Positions 37,927 to 47,364 of a stretch of DNA of 64,000 nt are shown one piece after another. This DNA is from Thauera sp. GTDB lineage: Bacteria; Pseudomonadota; Gammaproteobacteria; Burkholderiales; Rhodocyclaceae. A model generated the notes under the pieces. The model did no database searches. It was given only the letters and a program-made list of their open reading frames with translations, and had not been told where the DNA came from. The stretch spans positions 1 through 64,000 of the forward strand of contig JACKMB010000008.1 of the NCBI GenBank assembly GCA_024235615.1, in the 5' to 3' direction. The position numbers were made by a program, and so were the translations under genes. The stretch's first letter is position 1. Every line of letters starts with the position of its first letter.

Positions 37927-38352
37927 ATGAACTTCCGCCGCGGCAGCCGCAACGGCGAGCCCGAGATCAACCTGATCCCGCTCATCGACGTGGTGCTGGT
38001 GATCATCATCTTCCTGATGCTGACCACCACCTTCTCCAAGGTCTCCGGCCTGGAGATCAAGCTGCCCACCGCCGAGGCCGAGGGCAGCGAGGCCGAGACG
38101 CGCGAGATCGTGGTGGCGGTGACCGCCGCCGGCGAAGTGCTGGTGAATCGCCAGGCGGTGGGCGAGCGCAGCGTCGAGGCGATCGCCGCCGCGCTCGGCA
38201 AGTCGGCTCCGGCCGACGGCGACACGCCGCCGGTGGTGGTGATCAACGCCGACGCGCGCACGCCGCACCAGAGCGTGGTGGACGTGATGCAGGCCGCGCA
38301 GCGCGCCGGGCTGCCGCACATCACCTTCGCCACCCAGTCGTCGGCGCAGTGA
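37927..38352 (+). CDS. exbD: ExbD/TolR family biopolymer transport protein
   Basis: 141 aa with one N-terminal helix carrying the proton-binding aspartate (NLIPLIDVVLVIIIFLMLTTTF) and a periplasmic domain (VVVINADARTPHQSVVDVMQ). Start at ATG 37927, 11 nt after the exbB stop. Partner of ExbB. Confidence 0.93.
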   Translation: MNFRRGSRNGEPEINLIPLIDVVLVIIIFLMLTTTFSKVSGLEIKLPTAEAEGSEAETREIVVAVTAAGEVLVNRQAVGERSVEAIAAALGKSAPADGDTPPVVVINADARTPHQSVVDVMQAAQRAGLPHITFATQSSAQ

Positions 38353-38383
38353 GGCCGCCCGGCCTCCGCCGCCCGGACTGAGC

Positions 38384-39391
38384 ATGGCCGCGTCGGCCCC
38401 CGCGTTCTGGCAGCGCCGCGGCGCACTCGCGCAGGCCCTGCGTCCGCTCTCCCTTCTGTTCGGCGTCCTCGCCCGCCTCCGTCGCGCGCGCACGCGGCCG
38501 CAGCGGCTGCCGGTGGCGGTGATCGTGGTCGGCAACATCGCCGTCGGCGGCAGCGGCAAGACACCGGTCGTGGACTGGCTGGCGGGGGTCCTGCGCGCAG
38601 CCGGCCACCGTCCCGGCATCGTCAGCCGCGGTCATGGCGGCACGGCGAGCGCGCAGGGCGGGCTCGCCCTCGTGCCCGCGGACGGCGACCCCGGCCGCTA
38701 CGGCGACGAGCCGGTGCTGCTCGCGCGCCTCACCGGCTGTCCGCTGGTGGTGGGGCACGACCGCCCGGCCGCCGCGCGCGAGCTGCTGCGCCTCCATCCC
38801 GAGTGCGACGTGCTCATCGCCGACGACGGCCTGCAGCACTACCGCCTTGGCCGCGACCTCGAGGTCGCCGTGGTGGACGCGGCCACGCTGGGCAACCGCC
38901 TGCTGCTGCCCGCCGGGCCGCTGCGCGAGCCGCTCGCGCGCCTGGCCGAGGTCGACCTGGTGCTGGCCCATGGCGCGCTCGACCCCGAGCTGCGCACGGC
39001 GATCGGCGATGTGCCGGTGTTCGGCATGCGGCTCGCCGGCGACGCGGTGGTCGCGCTCGACGACCCCGCGCGCCGTCTCCCGCTCGCGGCGCTGCGCGGT
39101 CGGCGGGTGCATGCAGTGGCCGGGATCGGGCGGCCGCAGCGCTTCTTCGAGCAGCTCGCGGCCGCCGGGCTGGAGGTGGTCGCCCACGCCTTTCCCGACC
39201 ATCATCGCTTCGTCGCCGCCGATCTTGCCTTCGGCGATGCGTCGCCGATCCTGATGACCGCGAAGGATGCGGTAAAATGCCGCGCTTTCGCGCCTGCCGA
39301 CTGCTGGGAATACCCGGTGCGGGCGCAGATCGGTTCCGGCGCCGCCGAACGCATCCTGGAGAAACTCGAAGATGGACGCACGTCTGCTTGA
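38384..39391 (+). CDS. lpxK: Tetraacyldisaccharide 4'-kinase LpxK
   Basis: 335 aa. Membrane-proximal N-terminus, then the Walker A-like [18 protein letters not shown] and [17 protein letters not shown], both characteristic of LpxK, and a C-terminal [15 protein letters not shown] and [12 protein letters not shown]. It phosphorylates the lipid A precursor at the 4' position on the inner face of the cytoplasmic membrane. Its last 20 nt overlap the ycaR start, so the genes are translationally coupled. Confidence 0.95.
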   Translation: MAASAPAFWQRRGALAQALRPLSLLFGVLARLRRARTRPQRLPVAVIVVGNIAVGGSGKTPVVDWLAGVLRAAGHRPGIVSRGHGGTASAQGGLALVPADGDPGRYGDEPVLLARLTGCPLVVGHDRPAAARELLRLHPECDVLIADDGLQHYRLGRDLEVAVVDAATLGNRLLLPAGPLREPLARLAEVDLVLAHGALDPELRTAIGDVPVFGMRLAGDAVVALDDPARRLPLAALRGRRVHAVAGIGRPQRFFEQLAAAGLEVVAHAFPDHHRFVAADLAFGDASPILMTAKDAVKCRAFAPADCWEYPVRAQIGSGAAERILEKLEDGRTSA

Positions 39392-39563
39392 AATCCTCGT
39401 CTGCCCGCTGTGCAAGGGGCCGCTCGACCACCTGAAGGACAAGCAGGAGCTGGTGTGCAAGGCCGACCGCCTCGCCTATCCGATCCGCGACGGCATCCCG
39501 GTGATGCTGGACGAGGAGGCGCGCGCGATGAGCGCCGAGGAAGTCGACGCCCTGCGCAAGTGA
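39372..39563 (+). CDS. ycaR: Trm112-family small zinc-ribbon-like protein (YcaR)
   Basis: 63 aa: [18 protein letters not shown] has a CPLC pair, and [21 protein letters not shown] is the Trm112/UPF0434 signature. In eukaryotes and archaea Trm112 activates methyltransferases; the bacterial role is not settled. It lies between lpxK and kdsB as in E. coli, overlapping the former and 8 nt before the latter. Confidence 0.93.
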   Translation: MDARLLEILVCPLCKGPLDHLKDKQELVCKADRLAYPIRDGIPVMLDEEARAMSAEEVDALRK

Positions 39564-39571
39564 GGCGCGAC

Positions 39572-40345
39572 ATGGCCGCGAGCTTCCGCATCGTCGTCCC
39601 GGCGCGCTACGCCTCGACCCGCTTGCCCGCGAAGCCGCTCGCCGACATCGGCGGCAAGCCGATGATCGTGCGCGTGCTCGAGCGCATCGAGGATGCTGGC
39701 GCCAGCGAGACCTGGGTCGCCACCGACCACGAGGGTGTGCGCGACGCCGTGCAGGCTGCGGGCGGCGCGGTGGTGATGACCCGCCCGGATCATCCGAGCG
39801 GGACCGACCGCCTCGCCGAGGTCGCCCTCGCGCGCGGCTGGGCCGACGAGGACATCGTGGTGAACGTGCAGGGCGACGAGCCGCTCATCGACCCGGCGAT
39901 CGTCGCCGCGGTAGCGCAGGCGCTCGCCGCCGATGGCGAGGCTGCGATCGCGACCGCCGCGCATGCCATCCACGACCCTGCCGAGGTCTTCAACCCCAAT
40001 GTGGTCAAGGTGGTGTGCGACGCCGCCGGGCGCGCGCTGTACTTCTCACGCGCGCCGATCCCCTGGGCGCGCGATGCCTGGGGAGGCGGCGAGCGCGGCC
40101 TGCCTGCCGGCCTGCCGGTGCTGCGGCACGTCGGGCTGTACGCGTACCGCGTCGGCTTCCTGCGCCGTTACGCGGCGCTCGCGCCCTCGCCGCTGGAGCA
40201 CTGGGAAGCGCTCGAGCAGCTGCGCGCGCTGTGGCACGGCTACCGCATCCGCGTGCTCGAGCTCGACCAGGCGCCGGCCGCCGGGGTCGACACCCAGGAA
40301 GACCTGGAGCGGGTGCGCGCGATCTTCGCGGCCGGAGGGGTTTGA
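39572..40345 (+). CDS. kdsB: 3-deoxy-manno-octulosonate cytidylyltransferase KdsB
   Basis: 257 aa. [19 protein letters not shown] is the nucleotide-binding start, [11 protein letters not shown] carries the metal-binding aspartate, and [10 protein letters not shown] and [15 protein letters not shown] are typical of KdsB. It makes CMP-Kdo for lipopolysaccharide inner core. The ATG at 39572 follows the ycaR stop by 8 nt. Confidence 0.96.
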   Translation: MAASFRIVVPARYASTRLPAKPLADIGGKPMIVRVLERIEDAGASETWVATDHEGVRDAVQAAGGAVVMTRPDHPSGTDRLAEVALARGWADEDIVVNVQGDEPLIDPAIVAAVAQALAADGEAAIATAAHAIHDPAEVFNPNVVKVVCDAAGRALYFSRAPIPWARDAWGGGERGLPAGLPVLRHVGLYAYRVGFLRRYAALAPSPLEHWEALEQLRALWHGYRIRVLELDQAPAAGVDTQEDLERVRAIFAAGGV

Positions 40346-41086
<741 letters not shown>

Positions 41087-41121
41087 GCAGCAACCCGGCC
41101 GGGCTTGCCCGGCCCGATCCG

Positions 41122-41164
41122 GCGCGGCCGCGCCCCCACGGGGCAGCGGCCGCGCGTGCTTTTG
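41122..41164 (+). terminator. Rho-independent terminator after adk
   Basis: GCGCGGCCGC (41122-41131) pairs perfectly with GCGGCCGCGC (41146-41155), loop 14 nt, followed by GTGCTTTT. A smaller 8-bp hairpin, GGCCGGGC-TT-GCCCGGCC, precedes it at 41097-41114. Together they separate adk from the phosphofructokinase gene. Confidence 0.65.
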
Positions 41165-41223
41165 AACTCGCCGCAACGTCCGCCCGCCTGGGTGCGCGGC
41201 AACGCTCGAACGAGGCCCGGCCG

Positions 41224-42477
41224 ATGCGCCAGCAGAACCTCCTGTATGCCCACTCCGGCGGTGTCACCGCCGTCATCAACGCCAGCGCCGCGGCGGTCGT
41301 CGTGGCCGCGCGTGCCTCGGGCCGGGTCGGCAAGGTTTTCGCTGCCCGGCGCGGTATCATCGGCGTGCTCGAGGAGGCCCTGGTCGACACCGCCTGCCTG
41401 GACGAGGCGGCGCTCGTGCGCCTGGCGCGCGCCCCGGGCGGGGCCTTCGGTTCCTGCCGTTTCGACCTGCCGCACGACGACGGCGGCAAGGCGATGGATC
41501 GCCTGTTCGCGGTGTTCGACGCGCACGACATCGGCTGGCTGCTCTACAACGGCGGCAACGGCTCCATGGACGCGGTCGCGCGCATCCAGGCCGAGGCCGC
41601 GCGGCGCGGCCATGCGCTGGTGTGCGTGGGCGTGCCGAAGACGGTGGACAACGATATCGTCGGCACCGACTGCTGTCCCGGCTTCGGCTCGGCGGCGCGC
41701 TACCTCGCCACCTCGATGCTGGAGGCGGGGCTGGATACGTCGTCGATGGTGGGCAGCAAGGGTAGCGTCTTCGTCATGGAGGTCATGGGGCGCAACACCG
41801 GCTGGCTGGCCGCGGCCACCGCGCTCGCCGCGCAGGGCGACCCGGACCGCGCCCCGCACATCGTGCTGGTGCCGGAGGCGGGCTTCGACGAGGCGGCCGT
41901 CCTCGCCCGCGTGCGCGAGGTCACCGAACGGCTGGGCTATTGCGCGGTGACGGTGGCGGAGGGCATCCGCCGCCCGGACGGCAGCCTGCTGATGGAGAAG
42001 TCGCGCGACGCGCGCGGCTACGTCCAGCTCGGCGGCGCCGGCCTCGCGGTGGCACGCCTGATCAACGAACGCCTGGGCTACAAGTTCCACTGGGCGATCC
42101 CCGACTATCTGCAGCGCTCGGCCGGGCACTGGCTGTCGGCCACCGACCGCGCACAGGCCGAGGCGGTGGGTCGGGTGGCGGTGGAATACGCCCTCGCCGG
42201 CAAGGGCGGGACCATGCCGGGGATCCGCCGCCTGCAGGATGCGCCCTACCGCTGGGACGTCGTGCCGGTGGATGCCGCCGCAGTGGCCAACCTGGAGCGC
42301 GGCCTGCCGGACGGCTTCGTGCGCGCCGACGGGCTGCACGTGACCGCGGCGGCCTGCGACTACATGCGCCCGTTGATCGAGGGCGAGCTCGCGCCGCCGG
42401 TGGTGGGCGGCCTGCCCGACTATGGGCGCTGGGACTGGGCCACGGTGGCGCGCCGGCTGCCGGCGTGGCAGGGTTGA
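41224..42477 (+). CDS. pfp: 6-phosphofructokinase, PPi-type subfamily with mixed donor signature
   Basis: 417 aa. N-terminal LLYAHSGGVTAVINASAAA, active-site PKTVDNDIVGTDCCPGFGSA (proton-acceptor aspartate), GSKGSVFVMEVMGRNTGWLAA (substrate-binding MGR) and VTVAEGIRRPDG. Overall it fits the proteobacterial PPi-dependent enzymes, including the lysine of PKTxDND that marks PPi users. The donor-site motif, however, is NGGNGSMD: glycine where PPi enzymes have aspartate (GGDD or GGND). The same glycine-plus-lysine mix occurs in trypanosomatid ATP-dependent enzymes. The donor is therefore uncertain. It follows adk after a terminator. Confidence 0.85.
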   Translation: MRQQNLLYAHSGGVTAVINASAAAVVVAARASGRVGKVFAARRGIIGVLEEALVDTACLDEAALVRLARAPGGAFGSCRFDLPHDDGGKAMDRLFAVFDAHDIGWLLYNGGNGSMDAVARIQAEAARRGHALVCVGVPKTVDNDIVGTDCCPGFGSAARYLATSMLEAGLDTSSMVGSKGSVFVMEVMGRNTGWLAAATALAAQGDPDRAPHIVLVPEAGFDEAAVLARVREVTERLGYCAVTVAEGIRRPDGSLLMEKSRDARGYVQLGGAGLAVARLINERLGYKFHWAIPDYLQRSAGHWLSATDRAQAEAVGRVAVEYALAGKGGTMPGIRRLQDAPYRWDVVPVDAAAVANLERGLPDGFVRADGLHVTAAACDYMRPLIEGELAPPVVGGLPDYGRWDWATVARRLPAWQG

Positions 42478-42544
42478 TGCGGGTGACCGGGCCGCTCCTG
42501 CGCGTGCAGGGCTGCGCCCGAGCCGGTAGCGCTACCGTGCAGGG

Positions 42545-43885
42545 ATGGATCAAGTGATGCGGAACCTCAATCTCGTCGTCGCCGGCGTGCTCTTCCTGAG
42601 CCTGCAGTGGGGCCTCGACGGCCTGCCGGATCGGGCCGGCGCGGGGCTTGCGCTGCTCGCTACGATCGCCTGGCTGTGGCTCACCGAGGCCTTGCACGTG
42701 AGCGTGACCGCGCTGCTGGTGCCCGTGCTCGCCGCCGCGAGCGGGGTGCTCGCCTTTCCCGAGGCCTTGCTGCAGTTCGCCGACCCGGTCGTCTTCCTCT
42801 TCCTTGGCGGCTTCGCGCTCGCCGCCGGACTGCAGCGCCAGGGCCTGGACCGCTGGATGGCGGGCCAGGTGCTGCGGCGCGCGGGCGCCAGCTTCGGGCG
42901 CGCGGTGCGCTGGCTGTTCTGGCTGACCGCCTTCCTGTCGATGTGGATCAGCAACACCGCGACCGCGGCGATGATGCTGCCGCTGGCGCTCGGCCTGCTC
43001 GCGCCGCTGCCGCTCGACGAGCACCGGCGCACCTGGATGTACGTGCTGCTCGGGGTGGCCTTCTCCGCCAACATCGGCGGCATCGGCACCCTGGTCGGCA
43101 GCCCGCCCAACGCGATCGCCGCCGCAGCGGTGGGCATGGGCTTCGCCGAATGGATGAGCTGGGGTCTGCCGCTGGTGCTGGTGATGATGCCGCTGATGGA
43201 GATCGGCCTGCGCCTGGTGCTGCGGCCGCGGCTCGACGTGGTGGTGACGCCTCCACCACCGCCTGCTGGCTGGACGCCGGCGCAGCGGAGGATGCTCGCG
43301 CTCTTCGGCTTCACCGTCCTGCTATGGGTGTTCGGTGCGCCGCTCGGCGCCGCCCTCGGCTTTTCCCAGGGCTACGACGCCGCGGTGGCGCTGCTCGCGC
43401 TCGTGCTCTTGCATGGCTTTCGGCTGGCGGGCTGGCAGGACGTGGAGCGCAGCACCGAGTGGGGCGTGCTGCTGCTCTTCGGCGGCGGTCTGACGCTGAG
43501 CAAGGCGCTCGCCGCCAGTGGCGCGGCGGCCTGGCTCGCCACCCAGCTCGGCGGTCCGCTTGCCGCGCTGCCGGCCTGGGTGTGCATCGCGCTGATGGTG
43601 CTGTTCGCGCTGCTGCTCACCGAGGTCACCAGCAACACCGCGAGCGCGGCGCTGCTGATCCCGCTCTTCCTCGGCCTCGCCCCGCACGTCGAGCGTGCGC
43701 CGCTCGCCGTGCTGGTCGCGGTTGGCACCTCCTGCGCCTTCATGCTGCCGGTCGCCACCCCGCCCAACGCGATCGTGTTCGGCAGCGGCCATGTGCCGCA
43801 ACGGATGATGATCCTGGGCGGAACCGGGGTGACGGTGCTGGTCTACCCGGCGCTGGTGCTGGCGGCGCTGATTGCGATTGCGTGA
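42545..43885 (+). CDS. SLC13/DASS-family anion transporter
   Basis: 446 aa, about 11-12 membrane helices. It has the two inverted-repeat sodium/substrate motifs of divalent anion:sodium symporters, MWISNTATAAMMLPLAL and EVTSNTASAALLIPLF, plus NIGGIGTLVGSPPNAI and LPVATPPNAIVFGSG. Likely substrates are dicarboxylates, sulfate or similar anions; sequence alone does not choose. ATG 42545 or 42557 could be the start (GGA lies 7 nt before the latter). The 3' end faces the GH17-GT2 gene across an inverted-repeat element. Confidence 0.87.
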   Translation: MDQVMRNLNLVVAGVLFLSLQWGLDGLPDRAGAGLALLATIAWLWLTEALHVSVTALLVPVLAAASGVLAFPEALLQFADPVVFLFLGGFALAAGLQRQGLDRWMAGQVLRRAGASFGRAVRWLFWLTAFLSMWISNTATAAMMLPLALGLLAPLPLDEHRRTWMYVLLGVAFSANIGGIGTLVGSPPNAIAAAAVGMGFAEWMSWGLPLVLVMMPLMEIGLRLVLRPRLDVVVTPPPPPAGWTPAQRRMLALFGFTVLLWVFGAPLGAALGFSQGYDAAVALLALVLLHGFRLAGWQDVERSTEWGVLLLFGGGLTLSKALAASGAAAWLATQLGGPLAALPAWVCIALMVLFALLLTEVTSNTASAALLIPLFLGLAPHVERAPLAVLVAVGTSCAFMLPVATPPNAIVFGSGHVPQRMMILGGTGVTVLVYPALVLAALIAIA

Positions 43886-43892
43886 GGAGCAA

Positions 43893-43993
43893 GGCGTGAG
43901 GCGTGAGGAGCAGGCCCGCCCGCGCCCGGCCGTTACAGAGCTGCGAGAAGGCTGCGAGCGCTGCAGCGCCCGCCGCTCCTTACGCCTCACGCC
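43893..43993. repeat. Large imperfect palindrome between convergent genes
   Basis: GGCGTGAGGCGTGAGGAGC (43893-43911) pairs with GCTCCTTACGCCTCACGCC (43975-43993) with one mismatch (a possible G-U), loop 63 nt. Further CCTCACGC/CTTACGCC units continue to 44027. It may act as a two-way terminator. A related element occurs in the rRNA spacer at 56290. Confidence 0.7.
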
Positions 43994-44021
43994 TCACGCG
44001 TGACACCTTACGCCTGACACC

Positions 44022-46625
44022 TCACGCCGCTGCCGTTTCCCCCGCCGTCGCTCCGCGCTCCGGCATGTACGCCGCCACCTGGCACAGGATCGCGGCGACG
44101 TAGGGGATGCACTGCAGGCACAGGATGCCGACCCAGAGCTGGGTCTCGAGGTTGTTGGCGCCGCGCTGGGCGACCAGGGTGGCGGCGCCCATCAGCAGCG
44201 CGACCAGCATGCCGATCTCCTCGCGGATCGGGTTGAAGAAGGCGAGCGCGCCGCCGCCTCGCCAGCCCTTGGGCGTCACCACGAACACGCCCTTCTTCTT
44301 CACCAGGCCGGCGAACACGCCGCGCGCGATCGCATGTGCGAGGCCCACCGACAGGATCGAGGCGCCGAGGATGTCCTTCCACGGACAGTCCATGGTGCGC
44401 CGGTACAGGATGGGGCCGAGCGCGGCCTTGAAGATCATGAAGCCGAAGATCGGCAGCGCGAGCGACACCACCGGCAGGCCGAAGGCCTTCGGGAACAGCA
44501 GGATGCCCAGGGTCCACAGCAGGCTGCCGAACGCGAACACCAGCTGCAGCGCGTCGCCCAGCCAGGCGAACCAGCCGGTGAGGAAGTGGTAGCGCTGCGC
44601 GAGGTTGAGGGTGCTGCGCCCGATCATGTGCGGCAGGTGGGCCTTGAGGATCTGCATCGCGCCGAAGGCCCAGCGGAAGCGCTGGCTCTTGATCGCGGCG
44701 AAGCCCGAGGGGGTGAGGCCGCGGCCGAGGATGTGGTCGATGTAGCGCGTGTCGTAGCCCTTCTCGATCAGCCGCAGGCCGAGCTCGGTGTCCTCGCAGA
44801 TGCACCACTCGGACCAGCCGCCGACCTCCTCGAGCGCGCGCCTGCGCACCATGGTCATGGTGCCGTGCTGGATCAGCGCGTTGCGCTCGTTGCGGTGGTG
44901 CATGCCGATGCGGAAGAAGCCGTCGAACTCCCAGTTGCACATGCGCTTGAAGGGCTGCCCCTCCCAGTCGCGGTGGGCCTGCGGCGCCTGCACCACGGCG
45001 ACCTCGGGCTGGTCGAAGTGCGGCACCAGGCAGGCCAGCCAGTCGGGATCCACCACGTAGTCGGCGTCGACCACGCCCACCACCTCGGCGCGCGGGTCGG
45101 TGACCTTGAGGCCGTAGTTGAGCGCGCCGGCCTTGAAGCCGGGCCAGTTGGCGAGGTGGAAGAAGCGGAAGCGCGGGCCGAGCTCGGCGCAGCGGCGCTC
45201 GAGCGGCTTCCACAGCGCCTCGTCGCGGGTGTTGTTGTCGAGGATCAGGACCTCGAAGTTCTGATAGTTCATCTCCGCCAGGCTGTCGATGGTGGCGATC
45301 ACCATCTCGGGCGGCTCGTTGTAGCAGGCCAGGTGGATGGACACGAAGGGCTGCTGCTCGGGCGGATGCGGCGGCAGCGGGGTGAAGCGGCGCGCCCACT
45401 TCTTCTTGAACAGCACCTCGCCGAACTCGAAGCCGTGCGACAGCAGCACCGCCGCGGTCATGCAGGTGGCGCCGATCAGCAGCACCAGGCCGATCAGGTC
45501 GCGCTGGGTGAGGTAGTACTCGACCGGTACGTTGATGCCGATGATCAGCGTCGAGATGCAGGCCTGGATCAGCGCGGCGAGGAAGAGGCGGCCGCCGATG
45601 CTCCAGCCCGGCAGGAAGAAGGCGGCCAGCATCATCGGGATGAAGGCGAGCGCGGCGGCGTTGCTGGCCTTGTGCGACCAGTGCGGGTCGCGCTCGACCA
45701 CGCCCTCGAGCTGGTACTTGGGCTCGCGGTCGGCGTTGAACATGCCCCAGTAGGGGCCGGCCCAGCCCTCGACGTCCACCTTCCACGGCTGGTCGATCGC
45801 CTCCATGAGGAAGTAGTCGATGCGCGCGGTGCGCGGATGGGCGAGGAACTCGCGCACGAAGCGCGCCTGGTTGTCGAGCGAGGGGATGGCGGCGTCGATG
45901 GTCGGGCCGCGGCTCGGCCAGCCGACCTCGCCGACGACGATCTTCTTGCGCGGATGCGCGCGCGCGACCTCGTCGTAGCGCTGGAAGGCATACTCCACCG
46001 CCTTGTCCACCGGCAGGCCCTCGTGGTACGGCAGCAGGTGCACGGTGATGTAGTCGACGTGCTTGGCGAGCTCGGGGTAGCGCAGCCACACGTGCCAGGG
46101 CTCGGCGGTGGACACCGGCTTGCGGATCGCCTTGCGAACCTCGTCGAGATAGACGATGAGCTCGCCGACCGTGACGTCGCCGCGCAGGATGGCCTCGTTG
46201 CCGACCATGACGCGCTCGATGTGGCGCATCTTGCGTGCGGCGTCGATCAGCGCCGCGACCTCGCGAGCGTTGGAGTCGGGGCGGGCGTCGATCCAGGCGC
46301 CGGCGGTGACCAGCATGTCGCGCTCGCCGGCGAGATCGAGCAGCTCGGGCAGGTCATTGACGCCGTAGGTGCGCAGGCCGTCGGAGTAGCGTCCGAGCAG
46401 GTCGAGGTCGGAGGCGAGCTCGGCGCGCGTGGGGTAGGTCCCCTTCAGCGGGCTCTGGTCGCGCTGGAAGCCGTTGTAGGCGAAGCCCTTGATGCTCTGG
46501 TTGGTGCCGATGAACTCGGTGCTGCGGTTGAGCTGCTGCCAGATCCAGTATTGCGCGAAGGCGACCACCGCGGCGATGGCGATCGCGGTGAGGATGCGGG
46601 CTGCGAAGGAGGCGGCGTTCTTCAT
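44022..46625 (-). CDS. GH17-GT2 bifunctional membrane beta-glucan synthase (NdvB-like)
   Basis: 867 aa. After an N-terminal membrane anchor, residues about 45-310 form a GH17 domain with the acid/base glutamate in MVGNEAILRGD (Glu144) and nucleophile in VVGEVGWPSRG (Glu233). Membrane helices follow at about 325-400. Residues about 425-665 are a family 2 processive glycosyltransferase: SIHLACYNEPPE, VVDADYVVDPDW (D-x-D, 520-522), CICEDTELGL (611-612) and QRFRWAFG (648-652). More helices end the protein. This is the layout of the Pseudomonas and Bradyrhizobium NdvB type that makes beta-1,3-glucans and rearranges them by GH17 transglycosylation. No cyclic di-GMP PilZ domain is seen. Confidence 0.88.
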   Translation of the reverse strand: MKNAASFAARILTAIAIAAVVAFAQYWIWQQLNRSTEFIGTNQSIKGFAYNGFQRDQSPLKGTYPTRAELASDLDLLGRYSDGLRTYGVNDLPELLDLAGERDMLVTAGAWIDARPDSNAREVAALIDAARKMRHIERVMVGNEAILRGDVTVGELIVYLDEVRKAIRKPVSTAEPWHVWLRYPELAKHVDYITVHLLPYHEGLPVDKAVEYAFQRYDEVARAHPRKKIVVGEVGWPSRGPTIDAAIPSLDNQARFVREFLAHPRTARIDYFLMEAIDQPWKVDVEGWAGPYWGMFNADREPKYQLEGVVERDPHWSHKASNAAALAFIPMMLAAFFLPGWSIGGRLFLAALIQACISTLIIGINVPVEYYLTQRDLIGLVLLIGATCMTAAVLLSHGFEFGEVLFKKKWARRFTPLPPHPPEQQPFVSIHLACYNEPPEMVIATIDSLAEMNYQNFEVLILDNNTRDEALWKPLERRCAELGPRFRFFHLANWPGFKAGALNYGLKVTDPRAEVVGVVDADYVVDPDWLACLVPHFDQPEVAVVQAPQAHRDWEGQPFKRMCNWEFDGFFRIGMHHRNERNALIQHGTMTMVRRRALEEVGGWSEWCICEDTELGLRLIEKGYDTRYIDHILGRGLTPSGFAAIKSQRFRWAFGAMQILKAHLPHMIGRSTLNLAQRYHFLTGWFAWLGDALQLVFAFGSLLWTLGILLFPKAFGLPVVSLALPIFGFMIFKAALGPILYRRTMDCPWKDILGASILSVGLAHAIARGVFAGLVKKKGVFVVTPKGWRGGGALAFFNPIREEIGMLVALLMGAATLVAQRGANNLETQLWVGILCLQCIPYVAAILCQVAAYMPERGATAGETAAA

Positions 46626-46929
46626 GGTGGTTCCTGGGCGCCGTCCTGCAGGTACGACGCGGGTGCATTGCAAGGGCCTCGTGGGCCGCGGGTCGGAGCG
46701 AGCCCGGGCGGATGCGGCTCGCGCTCCGTTTTGGCGCTGCGCTGCCGCAATCGCGGAGCCCGCCGCACTGTGACAAAATGCGCGCGCCCGGCGAGGCGTC
46801 CGTCCTTCACTCCGACGGCGCGCATTTTATTCGCCATTTCAGCCCCTTACGAGCCGGCTGGGGTGCCAATTTGCAACACTTTGCACGTCTTTTCGGCGTG
46901 CGCTGATTTTGAAGGGAAAGCGTATCCCC
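46626..46929. promoter_or_regulatory. Divergent promoter region with an 11-bp inverted repeat
   Basis: The 304-bp gap between the leftward GH17-GT2 gene and the rightward small membrane protein gene. AAAATGCGCGC (46775-46785) and GCGCGCATTTT (46818-46828) form a perfect inverted repeat with a 32-bp loop, a good candidate for a shared operator. The region is A+T-richer from 46820 to 46925. No clear -35/-10 pair could be fixed. Confidence 0.45.
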
Positions 46930-47364
46930 ATGCCAACTAATTTGCCCAAACATGACGTCGCCCGCCCTCTTCTCGTCGGGCTCGCCCTTGCCGCGCTCGC
47001 GCTCTTGCTGCGCCACGGCGTGCTCGAGGCCGGCCTGCTGCCGCGCGACTGCACGGCCGCCGACGCGCCGGCACTGGCATGCCTGTTCAAGCAGGCCTTC
47101 GTGCACAGCTTCCTCGACCAGCGCATCGGCTGGGTGAGCCTGGTCGCGGGCGCGCTCGCCTTCGTGCGCGCCAGCCGCGGCCTGGCCTGGGCGGGCTGGC
47201 TGTGCGGGGTGGCGGGGCTGGTGCTGTACAGCTACGACCCGGCCGCGGTCGGTGCCTTACTCGCGCTGCTCGTGCTGGTGCGTCCGCACCAGCAGCACGG
47301 GCAGGGCCAGGGCGAGGCCGGTGAGCAGCCAGGCGATCGCCTGCGGGTTGGCCGGCTCGCTTGA
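46930..47364 (+). CDS. Small conserved-type inner membrane protein of unknown function
   Basis: 144 aa with about four hydrophobic segments (PLLVGLALAALALLLRHGV, GWVSLVAGALAFVRA, WAGWLCGVAGLVLYSYD, VGALLALLVLV) and a polar, Gln/Gly-rich tail. Not recognised. Two cysteines (PRDCTAADAPALACLFKQAF) in a likely periplasmic loop could form a disulfide. Its last 108 nt overlap the 3' end of the oppositely oriented GH17 gene. It lies between two GH17 glucan genes, which suggests but does not prove a role with them. A TTG at 46909 is another possible start. Confidence 0.6.
   Translation: MPTNLPKHDVARPLLVGLALAALALLLRHGVLEAGLLPRDCTAADAPALACLFKQAFVHSFLDQRIGWVSLVAGALAFVRASRGLAWAGWLCGVAGLVLYSYDPAAVGALLALLVLVRPHQQHGQGQGEAGEQPGDRLRVGRLA

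Noticed and set aside
43893-44027. CCTCACGC-type repeats considered as a CRISPR array
   Set aside because: Units are short, adjacent and inverted, with no regular spacers and no cas genes.
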